Part shown: in pieces, positions 45,371 through 55,097 of the stretch | Layout: every line of letters begins with the position of its first letter | How positions within the stretch are numbered: the first letter of the stretch is position 1 | Assembly (NCBI GenBank): GCA_022402445.1 | Contig: JAKRSF010000004.1 | Span: forward strand, 738,979-802,978 | Direction: 5' to 3' | Source of the DNA: Cyanobacteriota bacterium | GTDB lineage: Bacteria > Cyanobacteriota > Cyanobacteriia > CACIAM-69d | Length of the DNA: 64,000 bases | The notes under the pieces: generated by a model | Databases searched by the model: none | What the model saw: only the letters and a program-made list of their open reading frames with translations | What the model was told of the DNA's origin: nothing | Made by a program: the position numbers and the translations under genes

Positions 45371-46297
45371 CTACTGCCGAGCCGCCATCGCCAAATATTT
45401 CGCCAACTCCATCAACTGATCCTTGCGGAAGGAGCCAATGATCGCCCGGGCCGCCCCCTTCGGATCCAGGGGAATCGTGATCTGTTTTGGAGTTGCCGCC
45501 GCCGGAGCCGCCGCCGGAGCCGGAGGAGCCGCCGGGGCCGGAGCCGGAGCCGCCGGGATCGCCACCGCCAACTTCTGGAGCGTCGCGCTGGGCACCACAC
45601 TGCTCTCGCGGCCCGCCGCAATCAACTCACTGGCCTGCTTCAGTTCCTTGAGAATGTGGGGGGCCAGGGGCGCAAACCCCACGCGCGGATTCGCGATCGC
45701 GCCGCTGGCCGTCGTCACCATCGCCTGCCAGGGTTGACACTTTTCCGCCAACTTGCCCAACTGGTCGCAAATTTGCACCAGCTTTTGGCGACCTGCGGGG
45801 GACGGCGGCTGCTTAAACAACACCACCATTTGCTTGAGGCCCGTCATCACCTTGGCGACAAAATCCGCCGGGACGCCCCCGTCGCTGCCCTCGGTTTTGA
45901 TGTAGTCGTAGAGGTCCGTCAGGGGGCCGTCCACCTCATCCACGCGGCCACTGAGGTTGGCGTCATCGTAGGTGCCATCCTCCAGGACTTTGATGAACGA
46001 TCGCAGCAGGGTAATGCCCGTCGTAAAATCCCGCTGACACCGGTCATTCATGGGAATGGGGTGTTCGCGCAGGTATTTAAAGCAATTTTCCAGCAGCAGG
46101 GAGAGGCGGCGGATGCTCTCGAAACCCAACATGGCCGCGCCGCCCTTGATGGTGTGGGCGGCCCGGTAGACCGTGTTGCACGATTCATAGTCCTCGACCG
46201 TCGCCTGAAGATCCTTCAGGGCCTCGTCCATGGCGTCGAGGTGCTCGTTAGCTTCGAGGATAAAGAATTTGACGACTTGCGCGTTATCCGAACCCAC
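45371..46297 (-). CDS. Stand-alone histidine phosphotransfer (Hpt) protein
   Basis: A 308-residue protein. The Hpt domain is N-terminal, with phospho-accepting H48 in AAHTIKGGAAMLG; no kinase, receiver or CheW part follows, unlike CheA. A second helical region (about 125-235) leads to a low-complexity Ala/Pro linker (PAAPAPAPAAPPAPAAA) and a short conserved C-terminal helix (SFRKDQLMELAKYLAMA). It could relay phosphate to the orphan receiver at 8147-8704 or to any other regulator; no partner is adjacent. GTG start with GAGG about 10 nt upstream. Confidence 0.88.
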   Translation of the reverse strand: MGSDNAQVVKFFILEANEHLDAMDEALKDLQATVEDYESCNTVYRAAHTIKGGAAMLGFESIRRLSLLLENCFKYLREHPIPMNDRCQRDFTTGITLLRSFIKVLEDGTYDDANLSGRVDEVDGPLTDLYDYIKTEGSDGGVPADFVAKVMTGLKQMVVLFKQPPSPAGRQKLVQICDQLGKLAEKCQPWQAMVTTASGAIANPRVGFAPLAPHILKELKQASELIAAGRESSVVPSATLQKLAVAIPAAPAPAPAAPPAPAAAPAAATPKQITIPLDPKGAARAIIGSFRKDQLMELAKYLAMAARQ

Positions 46298-46514
46298 GAC
46301 CGGTAATCCTCAAAACAACCGCTACTGCTTTTCGATGCTCGAATCCTCGCGATCGCGTCTCGATGCTCGAACGATGGCCGGTGCGCTGGGGGCGGCTCGG
46401 ACCGATCAACGGGACCGGGAGGGGCTGCGGCTCCCCGCAGGGTTTGGCGCGGGCGGGGCTGCCCAATGTCCATGGGCGGGGCCGCTGGGCCTTGGGGCGG
46501 GGGCTCGGTGACCC

Positions 46515-47714
46515 CTAGTCTACCGCTTCCCCTAGGGTGGCGTCGTACTGGCGACCGCGCCACTGGCTGGGCGTTTGCACCGATGATAGCCCAATTCGTA
46601 GCGCCGCCAAGGGATCGGCGATCGCGGAGCAGTAGAACAACCACGCCCCCCGCGCGCCGCTGAGGTCGTAGGACCCGGCGATCGCCCAGTTGAGGGCAAT
46701 GCGAATCAACAACAGAAAGCTATTGAGACCAAAGGCGGCCCAAAGGACGGGGGCGACGGGGTGGGTGCTTAGGGCGATCGCGCTGCCCCACAGGAGGGTT
46801 AGGGGGAGGGGTAAACCCTGGACGGCGGTCAGGAGCCACAGGTCGCCCCACAGTTGCCCCCGGCTCGAAGCGTCCTTGAGGTCGAGCGATCGCCCCCACT
46901 CGCGCCAGGTTTCGGCGGCCCCGTCATACATCCGCACTTTGATGACCTTCGAGCCATCTAGAAATCCCACCTTGAGGCCCGAGGCGGCGGCATGGCGGGC
47001 GAGGGTTACGTCGTCACAGAACGATCGCCGGGCGCTGCCATAGCCCCCGATCGCGGCGAGGCGATCGCGGCGGGCCAGGAAACATTGCCCATTGGCCATC
47101 ACCCGTTCCGCCCCCGTGGCGTCGCTGCCGGTGGGGCCAAAGCGATAGACCAGGGTCATCAGCAGGGCGGGCTGCAATAGACATTCGCCGGGATATTTGA
47201 GGATGAACCGGGGCGACAGGGAAATGATGTCAAAATCTTCTGCCTCCGCCGCCGCGATCGCCCCCGCGATCAGGCCCGGTTGCGGTTGGGTATCCGCATC
47301 AATGCCCAGCACCCAACGGCTGGCGGGATTGGTGGCCTCAAAGCCCGATTGCAGCGCCCAGGGCCGCCCCACCCACCCGGCGGGCAGGGGATCATCGGTC
47401 ATCAGCCGCAGCCGTGGATCCCGACGCCCGCGATCGCGCACCAGATCCCCCGTGCCATCGGTCGAGCGGCTATCGACCACGATCACCTCGCGCAGTTCAA
47501 ACCCCTGGCGGCTGAGCCCCTCCAGGCACGGCCCAATGCGCAAGGCCTCATTGAGGGTGGGCACCACCACACTGGCGCAGCCGAGATCCGCCAACTGGGG
47601 ACGGCGGGGGGCCACCGGCGGGCGACGGCTCGGCCCCTTCGACAGGCGCGCCAACAGCACCAGGGCCGCCGGTAGCTGGCCCAACAGCAAAATAAATGCA
47701 ACCGCTTCCCACAC
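46515..47714 (-). CDS. cruG: Carotenoid 2''-O-glycosyltransferase CruG
   Basis: A 399-residue family-2 glycosyltransferase anchored by an N-terminal helix and 3-4 C-terminal helices. The GT-A core shows VVVPTLNEA, VVDSRSTDGT, D-A-D (GIDADTQPQPG) and the acceptor-site R-S-F-C-D-D. The gene downstream of cruF and the sequence point to CruG, which adds the sugar to 1'-hydroxylated gamma-carotene derivatives in making myxoxanthophyll (myxol 2'-glycoside). That function is known from Synechococcus 7002 and inferred here. A 282-bp spacer separates the two genes. Confidence 0.85.
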   Translation of the reverse strand: MWEAVAFILLLGQLPAALVLLARLSKGPSRRPPVAPRRPQLADLGCASVVVPTLNEALRIGPCLEGLSRQGFELREVIVVDSRSTDGTGDLVRDRGRRDPRLRLMTDDPLPAGWVGRPWALQSGFEATNPASRWVLGIDADTQPQPGLIAGAIAAAEAEDFDIISLSPRFILKYPGECLLQPALLMTLVYRFGPTGSDATGAERVMANGQCFLARRDRLAAIGGYGSARRSFCDDVTLARHAAASGLKVGFLDGSKVIKVRMYDGAAETWREWGRSLDLKDASSRGQLWGDLWLLTAVQGLPLPLTLLWGSAIALSTHPVAPVLWAAFGLNSFLLLIRIALNWAIAGSYDLSGARGAWLFYCSAIADPLAALRIGLSSVQTPSQWRGRQYDATLGEAVD

Positions 47715-47996
47715 GTTTTGGCGTCTCTCCCTTGGGTATCAAGTCAATCGTTTCGCAATGCCTTACCAGAATCCCCGGCGGCGGTCCCCGGCACAAGGCC
47801 ACGGATGGCTAGCCACAGAAAAGGGCCGCTGCTGGAGTCATCAAAGCATCCAATCTGCGATCGCGCCCTAGATCGGCTCCGGATCGGCTCAGATTAGATT
47901 CAGCGCTGACGGCAACGGCCCCTAGGGCTCAAGGTTCGGGGGAAAATCGCACCGCGATCGCCCCCACCAGTCAAAACTACTTCTTAGGCAAATCGC
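47715..47996. other. cruF-cruG spacer
   Basis: No gene. GATCGGCTC occurs twice (47872-47880 and 47882-47890 region) before the AT-richer GATTAGATTC. A separate cruG promoter may lie here, but no boxes are convincing. Confidence 0.35.
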
Positions 47997-48911
47997 CTAC
48001 TTAGCCACCACCTCCAGGGGGCGCACCGATGTCAGGTCCTGATCCGGCGCGATCGCCGCCGCCTCGCGGGTGGGCAGCAGCCACCAGAAGCCCAGCACCG
48101 GCACCACCCCCACCAGCACACTCAGGGCCGTCGGGATCCAGAATTGGGAATCGAGGGATCCGAGGGTAATAATCGCCCCGAAGCCAAAATTCACCGCATA
48201 CAGCGTTGCCAACAGCGCCCCGCGATCGCGCGTCAAATTCACCGGCTTCGAGTCCCACAGCAGCGCCGCCACCAGCATGAACACCGCCCCGGTGCCCATC
48301 CAGCCGCTCAAATTCCGATAGGGCATCCCAAAGAACGCCCCCACCTCCTCAAACTCCCAAAACGGAAACGCCGTCTGACTCATGGCCGGATCCAGCACCA
48401 GATCCCAGCCCGTCAGCAGCATTGCCCCCACGGCCACCGCCCCAAAGCGCTGCACCCACACAGGAGCTTTGAGCACCTCCAGGGCCGCCCGGGACAGCAC
48501 ATAGCACAGGGCACCCATATAAAACCAGGACAGGGGAATCGTGAAGGGCACCAACCCCGCCACCTTATAGCCCAGGCCCGTCAGGTAGTGATAGGCCCCA
48601 AAGGGAAACCCCGTACTCGTGCCCAGCAGTTCACTGCTCAAGGACAGGGCCACCGCCGGCACAAAAAACAGCGCGCAGCGCCGCCAGCCGACCGACTGCC
48701 CTAAAAACAGCACCATCGCCAGGGCTCCGAGGACAATGTAGCCCACCCCCCCCAGACTCAAGCTCCATTGGAACACCTGGAGCCCAAACGGCGGCAAGCT
48801 CGCTACGAAGTCAGGATTGGGCATGACGTAGAGCAAACCGATGATGCCGAAGGCCATCGACAACCCGTGGCCGATCGCGCAAATTCGCTCGACAAGGACT
48901 AATTGCTTCAT
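47997..48911 (-). CDS. cruF: Carotenoid 1',2'-hydratase CruF
   Basis: An integral membrane protein of 304 residues with about seven helices. Family markers are FPFGAYHYLTGLGYKVAGLVP (read in parts), GWDLVLDPAMSQTAFPFWEF and YRNLSGWMGTGAVF; the conserved acidic residues in WDLVLDP and the His/Tyr of FGAYHY fit the CruF/carotenoid hydratase family. It adds water to the psi end of gamma-carotene, the first committed step to myxoxanthophyll. I start at ATG 48911 (GAGGAG 5 nt upstream); a longer frame is unsupported. An HLR1-like repeat lies 71-88 bp upstream. Confidence 0.92.
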   Translation of the reverse strand: MKQLVLVERICAIGHGLSMAFGIIGLLYVMPNPDFVASLPPFGLQVFQWSLSLGGVGYIVLGALAMVLFLGQSVGWRRCALFFVPAVALSLSSELLGTSTGFPFGAYHYLTGLGYKVAGLVPFTIPLSWFYMGALCYVLSRAALEVLKAPVWVQRFGAVAVGAMLLTGWDLVLDPAMSQTAFPFWEFEEVGAFFGMPYRNLSGWMGTGAVFMLVAALLWDSKPVNLTRDRGALLATLYAVNFGFGAIITLGSLDSQFWIPTALSVLVGVVPVLGFWWLLPTREAAAIAPDQDLTSVRPLEVVAK

Positions 48912-49260
48912 GGAACTCCTCGCAACCCGTAGCGTGATAGGTCGATCGCGCGGGCGCAAACCCCGTCGCATTGGTTTACAGTTTACGAAGGTTTACGAAG
49001 TTTTTGTAAAAATTTTGCTGCGAATTGGCGCGATCGCGGTATCGGAGACGGTCCCATCCGAGGGCCATTTGAGGGCCATCACTTCCCCTATCCGAGCCCC
49101 GTTTGGGGGCCATGGGGAGATCCGTGGGGAAGCTCCGGAGGGGGATTCAGGGGCAGAAACGCTAAATTAGAAGGGTGTTCCTTGGGGGTTTGGCCATGGC
49201 CGGTGTCCCCCGAAGCCCTTGCCCGAAGCCCCTGCCCCCTTCGCCCCGGTCCCCTTCGCC
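48912..49260. other. Divergent spacer cruF / GNAT gene
   Basis: The centre (48970-49020) is AT-rich and carries the GTTTAC repeats annotated separately. To the right lie GAGGGCCAT direct repeats (49060-49078) and G-rich filler. No further gene. Confidence 0.4.
48975..48999. promoter_or_regulatory. HLR1-like direct repeats, possible RpaB site
   Basis: TTTACGAA (48982-48989), GG, TTTACGAA (48992-48999), preceded by TTTACA at 48975. The HLR1 element bound by RpaB in cyanobacteria is (G/T)TTACA(T/A)(T/A)-N2-(G/T)TTACA(T/A)(T/A); each main half here differs only by G for A at position 6. It would fit high-light control of cruF. Confidence 0.45.
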
Positions 49261-50466
49261 ATGCCTCCGACGCCGTTTTTGCCCCACAATGCTGACCTGC
49301 TGTTGCGTCCCGGCCAGTATCGGGATGTGGAAACCCTGGCGCAGTCGGTGGACGCAGGCGATCGCGGCGGCACCATGACCGCTGCGGCCCAGCCGGACTG
49401 GGAACAGTACCGCACCTGGTATGGCCTGTTGCGGGTGCTGCGCTGGTTCCCGAATCCGTTGCAACATGCCCTGTGTCTCCATGTGGCGGAGCGCGATCGC
49501 GCCCTGTGTGGCTCGATTTTGATTGAACCGACCAACTGCACCCGCAGTACGTGGCGGGTGAAGCATGTGGCGGTGGCTCCGGGGGAAAGCACCCACGATA
49601 TCGGTTCGGAGCTGCTGCGCTATTGCTTCGGCCACATTTGGGAGGCGCGCACCTGGACCGTCGAGGTGGATGTGTCCCAGACGGATGCCATGGCCCTCTA
49701 TCGCCGCAATGGCTTTCAGCCGTTGGCCCAGTTGACGGATTGGGAAATTCCGGTGGAGACCCTGACGGCCTTGGCCCAGCGGGAGGCGGATTTGCCGAAC
49801 TTTTTGCCGGTGGGCAATGCGGATGCGCCGCTGCTGTACCAGTTGGATACGGCGGCGATGCCCCCCCATGTGCGGCAGGTGTTTGATCGCCATATGGATG
49901 ATTTCCGCTCGGATCTGCTGGCGGCGGCGATCGCGGCGGTGCAGTTGCGGCTGTCGGGCCTCGAAAGGTTGGGGGGCTATGTGTTTGAGCCCCAGCGCAA
50001 GGCGGCGATCGGTCGCTTTGAACTGATCCTTCAGGGCCAGACGGGCGGCGGCGCGATCGCCCACCGGGCCAAGCTGACGGTCCATCCGGCCTATACGTGG
50101 CTGTATCCAGAATTGATGGTGAAGATGGCCACGGCGATCGCGCGGATCGGCCCTGTGGCCCCCCTGCAACTGAGCTCGTCGGACTATCAACCGGAGCGGG
50201 AAGCCTACCTCGATGAGCTGGGAGCCCGCCGCCTGGGCCACCGGCTGCTGATGTCGCGATCGGTCTGGCACAAGGTGCGTGAATCGCGGGCCATTTCCCT
50301 CGAAGGGCTCCAGGACGTGTTGCAGGGGCTCCAACCGGCGAAACCCATGGCGGGGCGGATGTTCTGGGCCCAGGCGATCGCGCCGGAACGGCTCCCGGAT
50401 CCGGCCCCGACGGACAAACCCTCCCCTCCGGGCGATACGCCCCCGCCGCCCCAGGAACCGGCCTAG
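49261..50466 (+). CDS. Protein with GNAT acetyltransferase fold
   Basis: A 401-residue soluble protein. The N-terminal GNAT domain (about 10-180) shows the acetyl-CoA loop region VKHVAVAPGESTHDIGSELL, though the classical Q/R-x2-G-x-G/A is degenerate (STHDIG), and then the MALYRRNGFQPL strand typical of the family. The second half (about 200-370; PHVRQVFDRHMDDFRSDLL, LTVHPAYTWLYPELM) has a comparable length and may be a second, more degenerate copy. The tail is Pro-rich. I start at ATG 49261; an upstream TTG (49219) is less likely. Substrate unknown. Confidence 0.85.
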   Translation: MPPTPFLPHNADLLLRPGQYRDVETLAQSVDAGDRGGTMTAAAQPDWEQYRTWYGLLRVLRWFPNPLQHALCLHVAERDRALCGSILIEPTNCTRSTWRVKHVAVAPGESTHDIGSELLRYCFGHIWEARTWTVEVDVSQTDAMALYRRNGFQPLAQLTDWEIPVETLTALAQREADLPNFLPVGNADAPLLYQLDTAAMPPHVRQVFDRHMDDFRSDLLAAAIAAVQLRLSGLERLGGYVFEPQRKAAIGRFELILQGQTGGGAIAHRAKLTVHPAYTWLYPELMVKMATAIARIGPVAPLQLSSSDYQPEREAYLDELGARRLGHRLLMSRSVWHKVRESRAISLEGLQDVLQGLQPAKPMAGRMFWAQAIAPERLPDPAPTDKPSPPGDTPPPPQEPA

Positions 50467-50847
50467 GGCTAGGCATTGTGCCCCGGTCCACCCCCTGCGT
50501 TGGCCTGGGCGGTTCACCTTTGCGTTGGTTGTTGTCCCCCGGTCCTGCGCGCCGCGATCGCGCGATCGGGGGATCTTTTGTGGGATGCCCCGTCCCCATC
50601 GGCCCGCCAAGATTCCCCCAGATCCGGCCCCACTTCAGCCCAAAACCCAGACCCGCCGACCCGTCATCCCCCCAGAACCGGGATGCGGCAAAGGTCACCG
50701 ATACAATAAAAAAGCATTGGGGAAGAGCTTCAGGACCGCCCCCATCGACCGCCATCTGCCACCCGTGCCCGAGTTCCTGGGTAACCTGGGCGATCGCAGG
50801 CTCCCCCATCCACGACGACCTCCAGCACACAGGATCTAACCCCCTCC
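50467..50847. other. Spacer upstream of the P-type ATPase
   Basis: A TACAAT box (50702-50707) followed by an A run may be part of the ATPase promoter, but the -35 position is GC-rich. No gene or repeat is recognisable. Confidence 0.35.
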
Positions 50848-53784
50848 ATGACCGACTCCCTAAATCGCGATCAGCCCCATACGTCCGTGGGAACGCCCCC
50901 CCATTGGCACGCCCTGACGGCGGAGGAGGCCCGGGCCAAACTCGGGGTCGAGGAAGACCTTGGCCTGGGGAGCGACGATGTGCAAACCCGCCTGGAGCGC
51001 TACGGCCCCAATGAAATTAACCGGGATGGGGGGCGCAACGGCTGGGAAATTTTCCTCGATCAGTTCGGCGATGTGATGCTGCTGATGCTGATCGGCGTGG
51101 CGATCGTCTCGGCGGGCCTGGATTTCTATGAGGGCTGGAAACAGGATACGTTCATCTTCCCCAAGGACGCGATCGCCATTTCCCTGATCGTGATGCTCAA
51201 TGGGCTGCTGGGCTACTTGCAGGAAAGCAAAGCCGAAAAAGCCCTCGCCGCCCTGCGGCAACTGTCCGCCCCGAGGGTGCGCGTCCTGCGGGATGGGGAT
51301 TTCGTAGAAATCGATTCCCGGCGGCTGGTCCCCGGCGACATCATGTACCTGGAGGCGGGCACCCAGATCTCCGCCGATGGTCGCCTGTTGGAAGCGTCGA
51401 ACCTGCGGATCCAGGAGGCGGCCCTCACGGGGGAAGCCCTGGCGGTCAATAAATATGCTGAAACCACCCTCGCGGTGGATACTTCCCTGGGCGATCGCGT
51501 CAACTGCGTCTTTTGCGGCACCGAAACCATCCAGGGGCGCGGCAAAGTCCTGGTGACCGCCACTGCCATGGACACGGAACTGGGCAAGATCGCCACCCTA
51601 ATCGAAGGGGTCGAAAGTGAACCAACCCCCCTCCAGCAGCGCATGACCCAGTTGGGCCAGGTGCTGGTGACCGGTGCCATGATCCTAGTGGCGCTGGTGG
51701 TGGTGGTGGGGGCCATTCTGATGAAGGGGACCGGATTCCGGCAGTTGCTGGAGGTGTCCTTGAGCATGGCCGTGGCGGTGGTGCCGGAGGGGCTCCCGGC
51801 GGTGATCACGGTGACCCTGGCCCTGGGAACCCAGCGGATGGTGCGCCGCCATGCCCTGATCCGACGGCTACCGGCGGTGGAAACCCTCGGATCGGTGACG
51901 ACGATCTGTTCCGATAAGACAGGCACCTTGACCCAGAACAAGATGGTGGCCCAGGCGGTGGTGCTGCCCCGCACGTCGTTTCGGGTGACTGGGGAGGGCT
52001 ATGACCCGTTTGGGACGTTTTCGCGCCTGGGGGTTGATGGGGAGGTGGCGGAAACCCTCCATGCTTCGACGTTGGAGCAGCAAGCGCCGGATTTGCTGTT
52101 GCTGCTGGTGACGGGGGTGCTGTGCAATGATGCGGTGTTGCAGCAGGCTCCGGCGACGGCGGGCGATCGCCCCGGCCAGACCCCCTGGACGATTTTGGGG
52201 GATCCGACGGAGGGGGGGCTGCTGACCCTGGCGGGGAAGGCGAATATTGTCCAGGAGGTGTGGACGCGCCATTTTCCACGGGTGGCGGAAATTCCCTTTT
52301 CGTCCGAGCGCAAGCGCATGAGTACGTTTGTGCAGCCGGCCTGGCCGCTCCATGAGGAGTTGTTTCGGGTGTGGCCCCTGAAGTTGGATCCGCCGCCGCC
52401 CTATTTGATGTTTACGAAGGGGTCGCCGGAGCTGGTGTTGCAGGGGTGCGATCGCCTGCAAATGGGCAATGAGGTGCTGCCGCTGACGGGGGCCGATCGC
52501 GATCGCATCCTGGCGGACAATGAACGGCTGGCGGCCCAGGGGTTGCGGGTGTTGGGGTTTGCCTATCGATCGCTCGGACGGCTGCCCCATGAGGAACCGG
52601 AGGCGGATCAACCGGACTTCGAGCCGGAGCGGCATTTGATCTGGCTGGGGCTGGTGGGGGCGATCGATGCCACGCGGCCCGAGGCGAAGGAAGCCGTGCG
52701 CCTATGTCGGCAGGCGGGCATTCGACCGGTCATGATCACCGGTGACCATCCCCTGACCGCCCGGGCGATCGCCGAAACCCTCCACATTGCCGAACCGGGC
52801 GATCGCATCCTCACGGGCCGCGAACTCGAGGCCATGGGCACCGCCGAACTAGAAAGCGAAGTGGTCTCCGTGCCCGTCTACGCCCGCGTCACCCCCGAGC
52901 ACAAACTCCGCATCGTCAAAGCCCTCCAGCAGCAAAACTGCGTCGTCGCCATGACCGGCGATGGGGTCAACGACGCCCCCGCCCTCAAGCAGGCGGACAT
53001 CGGCATCGCCATGGGCATCACCGGCACCGATGTGAGCAAAGAGGCCAGCGACATGGTCCTGCTCGATGACAACTTCGCCTCGATCGTCGCCGCCACGGAA
53101 GAGGGGCGCGTGGTCTATGACAATATCCGCCGGTTCGTGAAATATATCCTCGGCTCGAATATTGGCGAGGTGATCGTCATTGCCAGTGCGCCGCTGCTGT
53201 TGCCCCAGGAGTTGGTGGGGGGGGGAGATTTGGTGCCCCTGAGCCCGCTCCAGATCCTGTGGATGAACCTGGTGACGGATGGGCTGCCCGCGTTGGCACT
53301 GGCCCTGGAGCCCGCGACGCCGGATGTGATGACGCGCCCGCCCCACCGGCCCAATGAGAGCATTTTTGCCCGGGGGTTGGGGTCGTATATGGTGCGCATT
53401 GGCATTGTGTTTGCGTTCTTTACGATCGCCCTGATGGGGTGGGCCCATGGCTATGCCCAGGGGACGGATCACCCGGATAGCTGGAAAACCGTTGTGTTCA
53501 CGAGTTTGTGTATTGCCCAGATGGGCCATGCGTTGGCGGTGCGCTCCAATACGAAGCTGATTGTGGAGATGGATCTGTTCTCGAATCCCTATGTGCTGTG
53601 GTCCGTGACGGTGACGACCCTGTTGCAGTTGGCGCTGGTGTATGTGCCGTTTTTGCGGGACTTTTTTGGCACGTCGCCCCTCGATGGGCTGGAGCTGGGG
53701 GTGTGTTTGGGCATGAGTGGTCTGGTGCTGCTGTGGATTGAGGGGGAGAAGCTGTTCCTGCGCTGGGTGTGGCGGCGGCGCTAG
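50848..53784 (+). CDS. P2-type cation-transporting ATPase (Ca2+-ATPase-like)
   Basis: A 978-residue ion pump of the plasma membrane. Order: N-terminal cation-ATPase domain, M1-M2, actuator domain, M3-M4 with [10 protein letters not shown], phosphorylation site D356-K-T-G-T-L-T, nucleotide domain, hinge [20 protein letters not shown], and M5-M10. PEGL in M4 and overall length place it with SERCA/PacL/PMA1-type pumps rather than heavy-metal P1B pumps, and there is no CPC. The actuator motif reads TGEA where TGES is usual, a variant that I recall from other cyanobacterial members. Ca2+ is the likeliest ion; Na+ or Mn2+ cannot be excluded. Confidence 0.93.
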   Translation: MTDSLNRDQPHTSVGTPPHWHALTAEEARAKLGVEEDLGLGSDDVQTRLERYGPNEINRDGGRNGWEIFLDQFGDVMLLMLIGVAIVSAGLDFYEGWKQDTFIFPKDAIAISLIVMLNGLLGYLQESKAEKALAALRQLSAPRVRVLRDGDFVEIDSRRLVPGDIMYLEAGTQISADGRLLEASNLRIQEAALTGEALAVNKYAETTLAVDTSLGDRVNCVFCGTETIQGRGKVLVTATAMDTELGKIATLIEGVESEPTPLQQRMTQLGQVLVTGAMILVALVVVVGAILMKGTGFRQLLEVSLSMAVAVVPEGLPAVITVTLALGTQRMVRRHALIRRLPAVETLGSVTTICSDKTGTLTQNKMVAQAVVLPRTSFRVTGEGYDPFGTFSRLGVDGEVAETLHASTLEQQAPDLLLLLVTGVLCNDAVLQQAPATAGDRPGQTPWTILGDPTEGGLLTLAGKANIVQEVWTRHFPRVAEIPFSSERKRMSTFVQPAWPLHEELFRVWPLKLDPPPPYLMFTKGSPELVLQGCDRLQMGNEVLPLTGADRDRILADNERLAAQGLRVLGFAYRSLGRLPHEEPEADQPDFEPERHLIWLGLVGAIDATRPEAKEAVRLCRQAGIRPVMITGDHPLTARAIAETLHIAEPGDRILTGRELEAMGTAELESEVVSVPVYARVTPEHKLRIVKALQQQNCVVAMTGDGVNDAPALKQADIGIAMGITGTDVSKEASDMVLLDDNFASIVAATEEGRVVYDNIRRFVKYILGSNIGEVIVIASAPLLLPQELVGGGDLVPLSPLQILWMNLVTDGLPALALALEPATPDVMTRPPHRPNESIFARGLGSYMVRIGIVFAFFTIALMGWAHGYAQGTDHPDSWKTVVFTSLCIAQMGHALAVRSNTKLIVEMDLFSNPYVLWSVTVTTLLQLALVYVPFLRDFFGTSPLDGLELGVCLGMSGLVLLWIEGEKLFLRWVWRRR

Positions 53785-53891
53785 GGGCCGATCGCGCGGT
53801 TGATGACCTAGCCGATCGCGCGGGCGATGGTATGGTGTCCGGTGGCCTGATCGCGGGGCCGATCGCGGTTTTGGGGCTTGTTGGGCTTGTT

Positions 53892-55067
53892 ATGTATTTG
53901 CGCCGGTTGCACCTACGCCAGTTTCGGAATTATGGCGATCGCGTGATCGCCTTTGATGCGCCCAAGACGATTTTGGTGGGGGACAATGCCCAGGGCAAAT
54001 CCAATGTGCTGGAGGCGGTGGAACTGCTGGCGACGCTGCAATCCCACCGCACGAGCCGGGATGGGGATTTGATCCAAGAGGGGGCGGCGATCGCGACGGT
54101 GCAGGGGCAAATCGAGCGCCAAAGTTCCGGGTCGATGGATCTGGAGCTGATCCTGCGGCGGGGGGGACGGCGGACCGTTGCCCTCAATGGCCAGGGGCTG
54201 CGGCGGCAGGCGGATGGCCTCGGGACGCTGAATGCGGTGCTGTTTTCCTGTCTGGATTTGGAACTGGTGCGCGGTGGCCCGGAGCGGCGGCGGGCGTGGC
54301 TCGATGGCCTGCTGCTGCAACTGGAGCCCCTCTATAGCCACATCCTGGGGCAATATAACCGGGTGCTGCGCCAGCGCAATGCCCTGCTGCGTCAACAGGT
54401 GCGTGGCGATCGCCGGGGGGTGACGGAGCCGGAGTCCACGGATGATCATGCGGCGGAGCTGGCCCTGTGGGATGCCCAACTGGCGATCGCGGCGGCGCGG
54501 GTGGTGCGGCGGCGGGCGCGGGCCTTGGCCCTGCTGGCCCCCAGGGCGGCGGCGTGGCACCGGGACATCGGCGGCGGCACGGAAACTCTCGACATCACCT
54601 ATGTGCCCAATGGGGCGATCGCGCCGGACCTGCTGGAGGGGAATGAGGGCGATCGCGCGATCGCCGTCCAGCAAGCCTATTTGAGTGCCATCCGCGAAAA
54701 AGCCACCGCCGAACGGCACCAGGGCACCAGCCTCGTCGGCCCCCACCGGGACGATATTGATCTGCGGGTCAACGGCGTCCCCGCCCGCCAGTTCGGTTCC
54801 CAGGGCCAGCAGCGCACCCTGGTTCTGGCCCTCAAGCTCGCGGAATTGACCACCCTTGAGGAACTGTTGGGGGAGCCGCCCCTGCTGCTGCTCGATGACG
54901 TGCTGGCGGAACTGGACCTCAAACGGCAAGATCGGCTGCTCGGCGCGATCGCGGAACGCTTCCAAACCCTCGTCACCGCCACCCACCTCGGAGCCTTCGA
55001 CGGGCGCTGGCTCGACGGGGCGCGAATCCTCACCGTGCGCCGGGGCCAAATCGACGCCACCGGCTAG
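53892..55067 (+). CDS. recF: DNA replication and repair protein RecF
   Basis: An SMC-like ATPase, 391 residues, that binds gapped DNA and with RecO/RecR loads RecA. Walker A GDNAQGKSN (30-38), signature QGQQRTLVLALKLAE and Walker B LLLLDDVLAELD are intact. I start at ATG 53892 (MYLRRLHLRQFRNYGD), where homologues begin; the open frame back to 53769 overlaps the ATPase end and is not conserved. A variable Arg-rich insert (RQQVRGDRRGVTEPESTDD) lies in the arm. recR is also in this window but 46 kb away. Confidence 0.95.
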   Translation: MYLRRLHLRQFRNYGDRVIAFDAPKTILVGDNAQGKSNVLEAVELLATLQSHRTSRDGDLIQEGAAIATVQGQIERQSSGSMDLELILRRGGRRTVALNGQGLRRQADGLGTLNAVLFSCLDLELVRGGPERRRAWLDGLLLQLEPLYSHILGQYNRVLRQRNALLRQQVRGDRRGVTEPESTDDHAAELALWDAQLAIAAARVVRRRARALALLAPRAAAWHRDIGGGTETLDITYVPNGAIAPDLLEGNEGDRAIAVQQAYLSAIREKATAERHQGTSLVGPHRDDIDLRVNGVPARQFGSQGQQRTLVLALKLAELTTLEELLGEPPLLLLDDVLAELDLKRQDRLLGAIAERFQTLVTATHLGAFDGRWLDGARILTVRRGQIDATG

Positions 55068-55097
55068 ACAACAGAAAGTCCTTTGCATCGAACCTTC

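Noticed and set aside
49088..50830. 580-codon frame on the minus strand opposite the GNAT gene
   Set aside because: Pro/Ser/Arg-rich shadow frame without start signals; the plus-strand protein has a recognisable fold.
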